Source of the DNA: Cylicocyclus nassatus
Taxonomy: Eukaryota; Nematoda; Chromadorea; Rhabditida; Strongylidae
Length of the DNA: 64,000 bases
Direction: 5' to 3'
Assembly: GCA_958299035.1 (NCBI GenBank)
Contig: CATQJL010000305.1
Coordinates: 74,926,792-74,990,791, forward strand
The stretch's first letter is position 1. Each line of letters begins with the position of its first letter. Positions 1-12,800 of this stretch are shown here, one piece after another. The position numbers and the translations under genes were made by a program. The notes under the pieces were generated by a model. The model was not told where the DNA came from. It searched no databases and was given only the letters and a program-made list of their open reading frames with translations.

Positions 1-111
1 ATAGGAGGGAAAGTCATCCATTAGATTTTCCGCATTGCTTGCTCCAGCCCACGCAACAAAAAACTCAGGGAATTCATGAACTTGGAAAATACGATTACGT
101 TCAGTTATGGG
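1..111 (-). CDS. Possible partial exon of an unrecognised gene at the window edge
   Basis: On the minus strand the frame is open for 37 codons from a candidate acceptor (ATTTTAG, just right of base 111) to the window edge. The translation has a non-repetitive, protein-like composition, including FQVHEFPEFFVAWAGAS. I do not recognise the family. The upstream sequence (112-250) has another short open stretch ending in a stop, so the preceding exon is not resolved. It could also be a chance open frame. Confidence 0.3.
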
Positions 112-1389
112 CTAAAATTGCAAATCTCCATTTCTCCCAGTTCAGATTTCTCCTACACGATCACTTGGAAAGCAGATCGTTGGTCAAGTGTGCCAGAAAT
201 CAAATTGCGTCGCACTGAATTGACTGAGAAGGACAAAGATATACTTGAATAGATTTGGCTTCGCCCGCAATTACACACAATGCGGTGGCAAATAGCCGCC
301 CTCGCACCTACGACGGGACCAATATTCATTAAGCGAAGGTACTATCCTTTAGCATGATAGAGAAAATGTAAAAATTTCTGAATGACGGCCAATATTTTAT
401 GAAGGTGCAATCGCAATACTTACACCTTGCATTTTTTCCATTCAACTCCTAAAATTACATCCGCAAAAAAATCGGTTCAAGTGTTTTGAAGTCCATGAGG
501 AAAAATTTTTCGTAGTTTAATGTGATCATCCTGCGATACCGGTTTCATAAGCATAGCGTCAAAACATAAGCAAAGATAGTTTGCGAGTGAGCAGATGGAA
601 CTGTGCAATCAAAAGTGTCTCGCACGTGTGATTCTAATTCTATCCTGATCTCGATGATTATTTATGCCTGCCATCACATACTAGCAACTAGCTAGAATCT
701 AAAATTACTGAGATATATATGTTGACAACCTTTATTTAGTTTCGGTAAAGAATTATGGCAACTGGCTAGTGTGATTGAAAAGACAAAAAAATGTTTACGT
801 CATTGTAAATTTTAAGCTCTTAAGGGCCTACTGAATAAGTTCATGATTTAATGACATCGCTTATGTAGTGAATTGTTTGAGATTGTAAAACACATATGCA
901 TGGCAAATATGATTCAATAAAGTCAGACCCCTAATACAAAAAGCAGGGAATTTCCTCCTTTCCTACTGTAACAAGCAATGCACATTTTGATAAAAGACTT
1001 ACATTCTGCTATCAAGAGCCTCGTTTCCACCTTGAGCCTCGCGTCCGAATGACCATGCCACAGCAGAACTGAAATAAATTATAAATTCAATCCATATTTT
1101 TTTATCCATATTTTTTTTTACTGGTCATCAATGTTTAGAGCAAACACTTAATCCAAATCTAATAGATTCAGTCCAGTGGGTGCAACTGCAAAATGTTAAG
1201 ATTCTACTGTTTTTCCATAGTAAATCCACATTAGTTTTCTTCTGATAGGTTTGATGTCACTATACTCATCATTCTAATACTTACACTGTAGCACCATTGC
1301 CCTACGCTTATTACAGTAACAAAAGACTGCCACAAAGCAGATGCACCACCATCACACCATTCCACTCCAGATTATAGATTGCACCACTA
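112..1389. other. AT-rich intergenic sequence, no gene seen
   Basis: No open frame, RNA gene or structured repeat can be supported here beyond short homopolymer runs. Confidence 0.5.
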
Positions 1390-2555
1390 ATCCACACCAA
1401 TCCGCATCAAATTGCGGCAACACCATTCACACCAATCCACACGAACCTCGCCCCACAGCAACACCATACACAGCAATCCACACGAAAACCGCCTCACAGC
1501 AACACCATCCACACCAATCCACACGAAAACCGCCTCACAGCAACACCATCCACACCAATCCACAGAAACCTCGCCTCACAGCAACACCATTCACACCAGT
1601 CCACAGAAACCTCGCCTCACAGCAACACCATTCACACCAATCCACACGAACCTCGCCCCACAGCAATACCATCCACACCAATCTACACGAACTTCGCCCC
1701 ACAGCAACACCATCCACACCAGTCTACACGAACTTCGCCCCACAGCAACACCATCCAACCAATCCACAGAAACCTCGCCTCACAGCAACACCATTCACAC
1801 CAATCCACACGAACCTCGCCCCACAGCAACACCATCCACACCAATCTACACGAACTTCGCCCCACAGCAACACCATCCACACCAGTCTACACGAACTTCG
1901 CCCCACAGCAACACCATCCACACCAATCCACACGAAAACCGCCCCACAGCAACACCATCCACACCAATCCAGAGGAAAACCCCGCCTCACAGCAACACCA
2001 TTCACACCAGTCCACACGAACCTCGCCCCACAGCAACACCATCCACACCAATCTACACGAACTTCGCCCCACAGCAACACCATCCACACCAATCCACACG
2101 AAAACCGCCCCACAGCAACACCATCCACACCAATCCAGAGGAAAACCCCGCCTCACAGCAACACCATTCACACCAGTCCACACGAACCTCGCCCCACAGC
2201 AACACCATCCACACCAATCTACACGAACTTCGCCCCACAGCAACACCATCCACACCAATCTACACGAACTTCGCCCCACAGCAACACCATCCACACCAAT
2301 CCACACGAAAACCGCCCCACAGCAACACCATCCACACCAATCCAGAGGAAAACCCCGCCTCACAGCAACACCATTCACACCAGTCCACACGAACCTCGCC
2401 CCACAGCAACACCATCCACACCAATCTACACGAACTTCGCCCCACAGCAACACCATCCACATCAGTCTACACGAACTTCGCCCCACAGCAACACCATCCA
2501 CACCAATCCACACGGAAACCGCCCCACAGCAACACCATCCACATTAGTCCACACC
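1390..2555. repeat. 41-bp minisatellite with higher-order repeat
   Basis: About 28 head-to-tail units of 41 bp (some 42) fill this stretch. The unit core is CACAGCAACACCATCCACAC. Variants differ in the first half (CACGAACCTCGCCC, TACACGAACTTCGCCC, CACGAAAACCGCC, CAGAGGAAAACCCCGCC). These variants recur in the same order with a period near 207 bp, for example 2,053-2,253 against 2,260-2,460, so there is a five-unit higher-order repeat. Because 41 is not a multiple of three and the unit lacks stops, long open frames appear on both strands. They look like by-products, not genes. Confidence 0.95.
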
Positions 2556-3239
2556 ACTCCTATCACTCCCAAATCATCAATATCCCACAGCTATCTTGGG
2601 GCAGGAGGGAAGAAGACAAAAAAATTTTTCAATGAACGGGCAGGAAAAATTCCTGGGGTTCTTAAATTTTGGCGCTTTATGCCTCAAAATCTCGGGAACG
2701 TTGCCCAAGGCAAATTTATATTTTTTGATTTTGAAAAAAATTTCGAAAATTATTTTAATTAAAACAAGAGAAAACAAGTCATTTGCACAATGTTATAAAC
2801 GTTTGAGCCTTGCATATACCTTCAACAATAAAATATGCTGCAGTCCATTAAGTAATTCTTCTACAACCATCCGCTTTTTTTCGATTAAAAAATTTAGAAA
2901 AACAAAGTGAAGGCGTTAAATGCACTGTAATGAGTAAGCAGTGCAACAGTCATTGCATAAGTGCAATACAGAGAAAACAAGCTAATTGGCAGGGAATAAC
3001 TTCATGTTAGTACTCAGTCATGTTCATTTCAATTTAACATTTCTTTTGTAAAGTGCCTCGTGGATTAAAAAATTACAATAAAACTAACTTTACGTCATAT
3101 AAGCAATTTTAGCTCATAACGGCGTCTTTTTCTTTTCCGCGACAATAATTTGAGTTGTACCACTCCCATAGCACAATAAAATTTGTGCTTTCATGCATAC
3201 AATGCTGCTCGATTATCTAATATATCTAATGTATCTAAT
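2556..3239. other. AT-rich sequence, no gene seen
   Basis: Only short open frames are present. One runs out of the minisatellite and stops near 2,760. Confidence 0.5.
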
Positions 3240-3451
3240 GAATTAAATGTACTAGCACTGCAGACTTCATCATCCTCTTGCCCATGATAAACAAGGATTT
3301 CTCAAGATGCAATATATATATCGGCCCTAGCCCACCCAAAAATCATCAATGCGCCTTTGGCATTTGAGCTTGAAAGTGAATTAAATGTACTAGCACTGCA
3401 GACTTCATCATCCTCTTGCCCATGATAAACAAGGATTTCTCAAGATGCAAT
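3240..3451. repeat. Direct duplication of about 74 bp around a 64-bp spacer
   Basis: The segment starting GAATTAAATGTACTAGCACT occurs at 3,240-3,313 and again at 3,378-3,451 with almost no difference. The near identity points to a recent local duplication. A poly-C run follows at about 3,500-3,520. Confidence 0.85.
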
Positions 3452-4748
3452 AAAGATGTATGATGTTCCTATTTATTCTGAGATTTTATGTAAAATAAGT
3501 CCCCTCCCCCCCCCCCCTCCAATACCTCTTTTGCAATACCTATTTTGCATTCTCTTATGAATCAGTCACATATGTTTGGTCAAGTGATTGACCAGAGAGT
3601 CTGCAGCAGGCGAAAAACAGAACATAAATCTTGCTGCGAAGATTGCTATTTGGGTTCATAGCAGAGTTATTTGTTTTGGTATCATCTATACAGTACAGTA
3701 TCAGAGAATGAACAAACATTGACGTCATCAGAGACTTCTGAAATATTATCTGTGTGATGATAGATACTTTCCTCGAGGAACTAAGATAGCTTTCGTTTGC
3801 CATGAGATTAACTATGCCAAACGCTCCCAGCCACAGTAGGAAAAGGGATTGGTCTTTTCGTCCAAGCACAAAAAAAGCGTAGGAGTATTAACATGAGCGA
3901 TGGACTTCAGAAGGTCTCAATGAAGTTGCGATTCTTTGCGAGCAATAAAAAACTGAGAATGGAGCGAATGTATGAATATGATCGCTACTGGGAAGAAAAA
4001 TTTTGTGGCACTATCAGTCATGCTGTAAATTTTTCCAGAGACATCAAATTTCAAGCATACACCATAGCGTGTGAAAGCCATCTGAATCACAAGCATGAAG
4101 AGTTCGAAATGTTGCTAGTTTTGCATGATAAGAAATTTTTCAGTGCTCTAAAACCCATATGCATGTCCGAGGGAAAAACGGTAGGTTTTGGGAACATCTT
4201 CCTTCTGAATTTGATGATCTTTGCTCAAGGCTATATGTACATACTAAATTTACGCAAGATTTCGCTGCTCTATTGGGGAGATTAGCAATTAGCATCTATT
4301 GGGCCTCTCACTTACGAACTGCATACTATAGGAAAATTACCGAAAACAAAGCCATTTATGAATTTATTTTTCATGTGATGCATTCTAAAGGAGTTCAGAA
4401 AAGATCTATATGCTTGTCCCATACTGTCTTTACTCTCTGTCCATAATAAAGTACTTAACTGGACGTTCTGAAACAATAAATAAGACTCGAGGAGCCAACT
4501 ATGATTTAGTGCAATAAAATGAAGGAAATGTCAATTCGCAAGCCGAAGGGAATTTTTAGATTGGAGTTTTGAGCTCATGCAGTTCATTGTTTTCCTTACC
4601 AGTGAAACTATGACTTTTACTTCTACTAAGATCACGGAGCGTTTTCCCACCTCTACACTCCCCATTGTAATTATCGTGTCAACGCAGTGAAGATATGTGG
4701 CAATTTACGCCCAAGAGTGAAAGTAACCATTAATTAGATGTAATTAGA
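3452..4748. other. Unassigned sequence with short unrecognised open frames
   Basis: A 104-codon minus-strand frame (3,555-3,869) starts with a hydrophobic, signal-like stretch (SLFLLWLGAFGIVNLMA) and has a GTATCT donor-like site near 3,770. A 130-codon plus-strand frame lies at 3,893-4,285. Neither resembles a family I know and neither joins convincingly to another exon. No function is assigned. Confidence 0.3.
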
Positions 4749-4754
4749 GCTTAC

Positions 4755-4801
4755 TGTATGAGCAGAATGAATGCCAACAGATAGGCAACTGCAGCTTGCA
4801 T
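4755..4801 (-). CDS. Possible first coding exon of a secreted protein
   Basis: On the minus strand an ATG at 4,801 opens 15 codons plus two bases, reading MQAAVAYLLAFILLI, a typical signal peptide core. It ends at a consensus donor (CA|GTAAGC). A TATTTAA box lies about 55 bp upstream of the ATG, as in many compact nematode promoters. No in-phase second exon was found within about 600 bp downstream; a TTTCAG acceptor near 4,470 leads quickly to a stop. The product is unknown and the call rests on the ATG, hydrophobic leader, donor and TATA box occurring together. Confidence 0.35.
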
Positions 4802-4853
4802 GATGTGTGGCTGAGGCGGTCGGTTCTCTAATGATGAGCGGCTGGCTGTGATC

Positions 4854-4860
4854 TTAAATA
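4854..4860 (-). promoter_or_regulatory. TATA-box-like TATTTAA upstream of the signal-peptide exon
   Basis: TATTTAA on the minus strand, about 55 bp before the candidate ATG at 4,801. The spacing fits a short 5' leader. It is inferred from motif and position only. Confidence 0.35.
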
Positions 4861-6804
4861 GGCGGTCCACGAGATAGGCGGGGCTCCGAGGCAGTAGCGA
4901 AGAGACGTTGAGCGGAGGAAATGTACTGAGGAAACTTAACCTCATTCAGAAGCTTGAGAGGGGGCGGATATATCCTTGTCTTGAGTCGAAATAGTGCTGC
5001 GCACTACATATATATAATTCTATTTCTCACAAGCATGCCATGTAGCTTGGGAGCAAGCACTTCAAAGCCAAGGTCTATATTGGCTTATTCTAAATAATTC
5101 ACATAGTTTTTCTTCCTCACCGATGCAGAACTTCCAAAACGAAGATCAATGAACACTTGAGTAGCTTCTGTCTAGTAGCGAAACTTATGCAAGAGCTACT
5201 GAATGATATTTGTATTGCCACAAATTATATCAAATCCTTAGCACCTTGCGGGATTTCGCTCGAAAAATCTTGTTTCAAGAAAATTTGGGCAGCCTCCACG
5301 CTTTTTTGTGGACTTTTTAAGATGAAATTGCTAATCCTCCAACAGTTTTTTCAAGAAAAACTTAATCCACCGTTTTCAATAAAAAAGAGAAAACAATGTA
5401 CCCATCTATGAATTCGACCTCAAACAAACAAAGTACGCTCGATATTCTGGAAGCCGAGAGGTGGAGTCAGTTAAAGCTTCGTGATTCCGGAATCTAAGAT
5501 GATGTTGTACGATTTAACGGATGCTGCTAGAAACAATTGTTTTTGAAAGATTGCTAGTATAGAATCTTAAGGGGTAAGGAGGAAAGACCAAAGTAAAAGT
5601 GCTTTCTGCTAATCAAAAACTAAACTGGGTATTCACACGTTAATTTGCCGACGCAATGAATGAAATGAAATTTCAAGTTTGACGCTTGTTAAGAATACTG
5701 CTTGTAAAACAGGGCTGTCAGATATGGTAATCGAATGCTATCAAAATTCCTACCAGTTTTGCAGACTTTATAGCCAAATATCGTTAACAAAGAAATAAAA
5801 CCTAAGAAATGGATGAAGCTTTCGGTTACATTCAATCAGCCGATCATAAAATATTGTGGACCAATAAATACATCGTAAATATTGCCGCATACACATATGT
5901 GATATGCACGTAACCGCATTAAAGGGTAACAAAATTAACATCGGGATGAACTTAGGGGAGTCGAGAGGCTTGCAAAAATCTAGATTTTCTTTGCGGAAAG
6001 TGATACATAAGTAAACATTTCAAAATAAGGCTTCTAACCTTTTTGCAAAGCTAAAGGTACTTTTCTGCGTTCACACATTTTTTTGGAATTTCAGCAAAAA
6101 AACTCTCTATTGGTTGACCTACCTCTTTCTTTGCTTTAGAAGATTACGATCGAACACAGTTAGTAGAGATGAGGGCGAACCTGAAACGAATGGAAAGAAT
6201 TACGTATTGCGTTATAGCATCAAATTGGATAAAAAATAATTCCAGTCGTTGTGGAATTTTACAAATTGATTAATGTATAAATATGTGGTACTATTGGAAA
6301 GAACAAATTAGGGAGAACGAATGGTCCACTCATAACGGAATAGTGCAGGAAAGAAGAATAATTGGGTTTTCTCACCAAATTTTGGAAAAATCGTACTACA
6401 AATAAAGCACTGAATTTGGAGTGATGTACATTTGCCACCCACACAACAAATTATCATATTTTCAGCCACTGCCATAGATGTTCAAATCTAAATCAAATCT
6501 GACTCCCACGCGTAAATGCGTGGAAATTCTCACATTTTTGGATAAAGAAATTCCCAAACAGCAGATCAACCTACAATCTGCTCCGCCATGTGCCCAAAGG
6601 TTGTATTTATTTAGATACCAGATTATTTGTCTATGCATTCACTACAAGCAAAGAACGAAATTCAGAAGCATGGAAAAGTAATTTTTTAGAAGACTAGACA
6701 TATAGGGGCATAAATGTCTTTTAATGACTATAGAAAAGTTTCGAGTATCTGACATATGAGAATGAACCTGAAGCTACCTTCTCACAAAGAATCTCAGCTA
6801 AATA
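4861..6804. other. Intergenic, no gene seen
   Basis: AT-rich sequence with short open frames only. No family, RNA gene or element ends could be supported. Confidence 0.45.
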
Positions 6805-7310
6805 TTAGGTTGTTCCATAATTATTTACTTTTTTTACTGTAACCGTCGCCATTTTGTATCTTTCTTTCAATTATTGTTTCTTGAGTAATCATTCGACAGG
6901 GCAAAGCAAGCTCTACAAGACGGCTACCAAGAGTCTGCCGAAATCGTATTCCACGTGAAGTTTTGAGCTCAAATCTGACAGCAGTCAAACACGAGCTTTT
7001 TGGGAAAAAATCGTTTCTCTGCCCCAAAAAATCTTAAAAATCCCCATTTATCTTAGCATATGCTTGACACATCGAGCATTCAACTCTACATTTTCCGTGT
7101 TTTTTCCATGGCTAGATATAAAGAAAAAATTGAATGGAGTAAAAAGGCAAACTCCGCCCCTAGACGTTCCAAGCTCCTCCCACGCACGTGATCATATAGC
7201 TCATACATACAGAAGTACGACCATGTATTTGTGCCCTTTGTAGGTGCCCTAGTTCTCGAGAAATGCTGATGTTTAGGGTAAAAACGGTAAATAGTTATGG
7301 GACACCCTAA
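6805..7310. mobile_element. Mariner-like MITE, 506 bp, TA target duplication
   Basis: The left end reads TTAGGTTGTTCCATAATTAT and the right end, reverse complemented, reads TTAGGGTGTCCCATAACTAT. Each is flanked by TA (6,803-6,804 and 7,311-7,312). This fits a Tc1/mariner-type terminal inverted repeat with the usual TA duplication. There is no transposase frame. The interior around 6,880-7,130 resembles the arms of the larger foldback at 33,368-34,208 (shared GGGCAAAGCAAGCT and CCATGGCTAGA-type stretches), so the two appear to be related. Confidence 0.75.
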
Positions 7311-7312
7311 TA

Positions 7313-9881
7313 GCTGTCATTGGAATTAGCTTTGAAGTTCCTGTCAGAACGAAATTATATTAGCCAGTCTAATATATTGCCTACTATGTACAATCCTCAG
7401 TTTTTGTTAGTGTAGTACATGCCAAATGGAACTCAAAAATTCCTTTCAAAACCCAGACAAGACAGACGTCAAATTTGCATTGCAGAGACGTACGTTTGTA
7501 TGCAAGTCATCTACAATTCAGCGTACTTACTGCATCAATGGCAACCTGTACTTGTTTAGAAGGACTTACATACGCGGCAATTAGTTTGAGTTGAGATAAA
7601 TACGGTGAAAAGGGCATCTGAGATTGTTAGAAGTTCAGGTTAACAACTCTCATTGAGTCAGGTCCTTTTCTACAAAACATCCTCAACTCTTGGGAGTTTG
7701 CATTGGAGACGAGACGATAGTGGATATGTAGAAGGTCACAAATATAACTAACTTCAAACTTATTTGTTGTGATGAAATAAAACTCTCGATTCTTGCATGA
7801 CAATGGGAGTCCGCCATAATTCTTGAAGCTTAATATACCTTTATTCGTGCCATGTGACAGAAATTGAGAAGCCACTTAATACAGTTTTATGAATATTTGA
7901 TTTCCTCATTGGCGACAGAAAAGCAAACACAAACAGCAGATTTCACAAAAACATTAAGAGATTCCTTACAAATCTCATAATCTGCGCCTACGCCTCGAAA
8001 GTTTGGAGGAAAATGAGCCGTGCTAGACAGCAAAACCTTCTTTCTGCTCAGCTCATGGAGCTTTGATAGCTTAGCCCAAGGGAAAATAAATATTTCTCGT
8101 TTACTTAATATGTTGCCATTAAATCTTATAAAAACAGAAATGAAGAAAGAAATGAAATGCAGAAATGCAGCCGCAAATGACTGCTTTTACTACATTTTAG
8201 ATGAAACGCAGTGTAGAAATTAGGCTTATCACCATTTGATTAAAAACTCTGGCGCCAATTTAATTTATCCTTATAGCCACAGTACTAACAAAGATAAGCA
8301 GAATACTATTTAGCCTGTAAATTTCACTATAGAGTTACCGTAGCCCTACTTTTTGAATTTTGTTGTGGCCTAGCACGGTAAATTTTGCCTCAGAAGAAGC
8401 AGAGTATCTGAAATAAATGTAATTTTATTCCTCCTAAGCAATACTAGACCTTTTGCCAAACCTCTTTGAGTGAAAAAGCGATTTTCCCTTACGTTTTTTC
8501 ATCCGCTGTAACCAGTTTAATAACACAAATTGCGAAATATCCTGATGATTTCGAGTCGATGCACTTTTAACGTCCTACTTCTAGCTGAGCAATTTTCCTC
8601 AGAACATAGCTAGCGACGGAGCTTCGTTAATATAAATCTGTAAGTAATCCGAGATCGAGGTGTCGATTATGCTGTTCACCCATAACACTAGCTTCTAATG
8701 ACACTATGCTTCCGGAAAACAAGCCCGAACTCTAGCACATCGCATAGAATATTTAGGAGAGGGATAGGTAGAGGCTGTCCTTTCAGGCCACTGTGAGGGG
8801 CAAATTATTTGTTTGTAATTCGTACATAAACTAGTTTTTCCTCGTTTCCCATTTCCTCGCTTATTTGAAGCTTACGATTAGCACTTTTTTCTAAAGCGAA
8901 CAAGTAAACACAGCTCATAGTTTCTTTCCTGCACGCTCTGCTTAGCCCTCCAAGAAAAGAAGCTGTCTCCCAAAGCTAAAATGCCACCTTAGAATGGTCG
9001 AAAAAGGCGACGTCCATAAACTCTGATGCCGGTCACTTTAATGCTAAATCAGTTGGCAGTTAAATGGATTTCTGTAGCTGATTGAAAAGGAAGTTATCCG
9101 TAAGTTTCAAAGATCAAAAGATGATTCTTCCGCGCGCAATAAAATTCTGTAATGCGTCCGTAAACATTCCGAGTACCGATTATACATTCCACCTTAAAGT
9201 ACAATTTTGGAATGAGCTTTGTTTGAGTCTCAAGAATACCAGATGCAATTCAAAAGCAATTTTCTATTTGAAACTGCCAAAAGATCGCAAAAAAGTTGCG
9301 TTGACAAACGCTGCGATTGAGTACATACAAAGTGTTTACTCGAATACATGGCCTTTTGTTACAACAAAAAGGCCGCATTACAAAATATATGTGACGAATA
9401 TGCTTGATGACGCGGTAAACTAGCGCAGAATAGTGCTACTTCAGATAAACACTCTGAGCCTTGCGCACCCCTTCGGGAAGGGAAGAGAAGCTGTGAAGAA
9501 GAACGTGCTCTACGCTCTTGTAATCACGCTCCAATAATCATCCATAACAGGATTTGATGAACAAAAGCGCTTTGCCATGTACGCTGTGACTTTTAGTGTA
9601 CTGCATGATCTCCTGGATTCGCCGGGTGTTCAATTATCTCTGTGGGATTCTCATATTCTGTCATCACTAGTTTCGTTCATACCTTCGATAGTCAAAAGAC
9701 AGAGGCTAAAAAGTGATAGTTGTTCGAGTTCCTGCTCCCTATAAAAAGTGAAGGTTGTTTCAGAAAAGATGGAAATTTAGAGATATGAATTAAACCAGGA
9801 AACTTGAAAATTCATATAAAGCAGAGATTAGCACATCACAATTTGAAACCTCATCTTGATGGTTTCCTACGCACAGTTTAT
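7313..9881. other. Intergenic with unrecognised short open frames
   Basis: Open frames of 82 codons (7,627-7,875, minus) and 113 codons (9,082-9,423, plus) occur, but neither has a recognisable domain, splice partner or codon pattern. No RNA gene or element boundary was found. Confidence 0.4.
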
Positions 9882-12800
9882 TTATTTATTTATTCATTTA
9901 TTTAACTATAAAGTCGACATCCAAATGACTCTAGACGAGGAAGATAATAATTTTAGCGGTCGACCAAAGTCTTATACGTCTTTCGAAAACCATACCCCCT
10001 GTTTGGAAGCCAGCGAGCCCGCCTGCAAAGGCTAGCTGGCCATAACCCAGAGAGAAAAATAAAGGTTTTAGAGGTTTTCGAAAAGACAATAAGACATAAA
10101 AAGAAGGGAAAAGTACAATAAAACCCTCAGAAGAGAAGAATGATCACCAAGAAAAAAGATCGAAATGACCACAGGAAGAACGCTGTAGCAAAGAAAAAGG
10201 ATAATTCAAGAGAGTTGCAATACAAAATGGTAGAGAATCACTGAGATAGATACGTTTTTTTTCTTGATTCGGGGAACAAAAATAAAAACATCGAACATAA
10301 CGAAGAATTTCGCCTTCTGGGAGACCAAACCATACATCACTTAGAATTCGTTGCGGAGAAAAGGAACGTCGAAATCTCAAAAAATTTCCTGGAAAATGGT
10401 AGTCAGAATAACCCCTGTGATTTCAGAAATTTTTGAGCTTCTCTATTGAAAACGAATGTAGATCTCGCGGTGATAGCTTCCACTGGAGCACATTCCACAT
10501 TGCTGGTTCCTCACTTTCCCTACTACAAGCCTGAATATGTGTCCCCTAGTGTAATTGTTGAAATTCGATAGACTGAACAAAACCTGCGTTTCCAATTCAA
10601 TCCTGTTGGTTATTATTTTATAGACAAGGTTTCGGTCAAAGGTTCTTCTAAACGCAAGAGTAGTAGTGGCTAGAATAGAGAGCCTAGATTTGTATGACAA
10701 TCGGAATATTCCCGCTCGGGCAAAAATTCTGGCAGTGAAGATCTCTGGAATCTTTCAATAATTTCCGTAAGGGTTTTCTCAGAGGGAGACCATAGTGGAG
10801 TGCAATATTCCAAAAGAGGACGAACATAGATGACGAAAAGGCGAAACAGAACTTTTACATCAGCAGTTTTGAACCCACGAAGGATGTAATTGCACCTGGC
10901 ATGAGCGGCAACGGCAATATCTCGTATGTATTTCTCAAACTTTAGTTTGTCAGAGCAGGTCACACCAAGGTTTCTGGCGCTGCTAACTGTTTGAAGCTCA
11001 TGTGTCCCAATACAAAAGGAACGCTGGGGATGTGCACGTCCAAGAGCCATGATAAAGGTTTTTTCGCGGAAATGTCAAGCTCCCATTTGTCGGACCACTT
11101 CTCTACCGCATCCAAGGCGCGCTGCATTAGATTAGGGTCGTCATAGCAGTGGAGTTTTGTGTCATCAGCATATATAGAGCAATGTACATCATGGGGAATG
11201 CATGACGGCAGATCGTTGATGTAAAGCAAAAACATCAAAGGCCCCAAGCAAGTACCCTGCGGTACACCACTTGCTGTTGGATAGATTGAAGAAGATGATT
11301 CATTGACCCGCAGTCTTTGCGTGCGCTCAAGCAGGAATGCTTTGAGGAATCGCAATGAACAGCCTTTAATGCCGCAAGCCTCTAATTTTGTAAAGAGAAG
11401 AGCTAAGGGCACGGAGTCAAAGGCTTTCTTATAATCTATATAGCAGATTGTTACAACTCCTTTTTCATTAACTGCTCTCTGCCACAAGGGTACCGTTGAC
11501 ATTAAAGCTAATAATGTAGATCTTCTGGGTAGAAATCCATGTTGTGCTTTGTGCACAAGATGGCTGCTAGTAAGAAATGCGCAAATCTGTTTACAAATAA
11601 TTCTTTCAAAGACATTGCTCACTGATGATGTTAAACAGATCGGCCTATAATTTCCGGCCTCACAAGGGAAGTTCACTTAGTCGAAGTGGCGATCGGGAGG
11701 GAGATCTATACCAGTGGATAGAGCTTAAAAAGCTGATCACAGATACTTCTATATCTGCGATGCGTTTTTCTGAAAAAAGTTATGAGCTTTTCTAAAGCCA
11801 AATTTTCGTGCATTTTGAGTCGCAAAATTATGATAATCGCTACACAAAAGTGTGCAAGCTTAAGCAAACCACCTAGTAAGCATTGTAGGTCTAATTCGAG
11901 TTCATCCGAACGTTTTCGAGTGTTTTCCGACCATGTTGTTTATTCAGAGGCCGTCATTTTATTCCTAGATCACACTTCCATTATATATACAAAAAAGCCC
12001 ATAACCTCCATCTAGAAGAACGCGTCGCAGATATTGAAGATATGTTTGAAAACATCGTTTTACGTTCTATCCATTGGTAGTTTCCAAAAAGTTTTATACG
12101 CGACGCGTTTTTCTAGATGGAGGTTATGGGGCTTTTTGTATACGTAATGGAAGTGTGATCTAGAAATGAAATGACGACCTGTGGATGAAAAGCGTGGTCA
12201 AAAAACATTCGATAGCGTTCGGATGAACTCGAGTTAGATCCTACAATGCTTGTTAGGTGATTTGCTTGAGCTTGCACACTTTTGTGTAGCTATTATCATG
12301 ATTTTGCGACTCAAAATGCACGAAAATTTGGCTTTAGAAAAGCTCATAACTTTTTTCAGAACAACGCGTCGCAGATATAGAGGGTATATCTGAAATCAGT
12401 TTTTCAAGCTCTATCCTCTGGTATAGGTCTCCTTCCAAATCGCCACTTCGACTAAGTAAACTTCCCTTGTCAGCCTTGCAGCCCTTTTTGAAAATTGGCT
12501 TAACAATTGCAGTGCGCCATAAGGCAGGGGCTTCCCCGCGAAGACGAAATCTTTGAAACAGCAAAGCTAGTACTGGGGCTATACCCTAACAATGCTTTCC
12601 TAAGAAAAATATATGGGAGTTTATCAGGGGATGTGGATCTTCTAAGGGGGGTCGCCTCAAAACTTGACATACTGTATCAGTGGTGATATCCAAATAATCA
12701 ATCTTCGCATTTGTAAAACGTGGACAAACAGCATTCGAGGCTGTTGGGTCCTTATAGACAGATTTGAAAAATTCGGCAAATCTCTCAGCTTTCTCCATAT

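Noticed and set aside
1341..2762. 473-codon His/Thr/Pro-rich plus-strand frame and several Cys/Trp-rich minus-strand frames
   Set aside because: They are translations of the 41-bp minisatellite in different frames. No start context, splice sites or non-repeat coding sequence support a gene.
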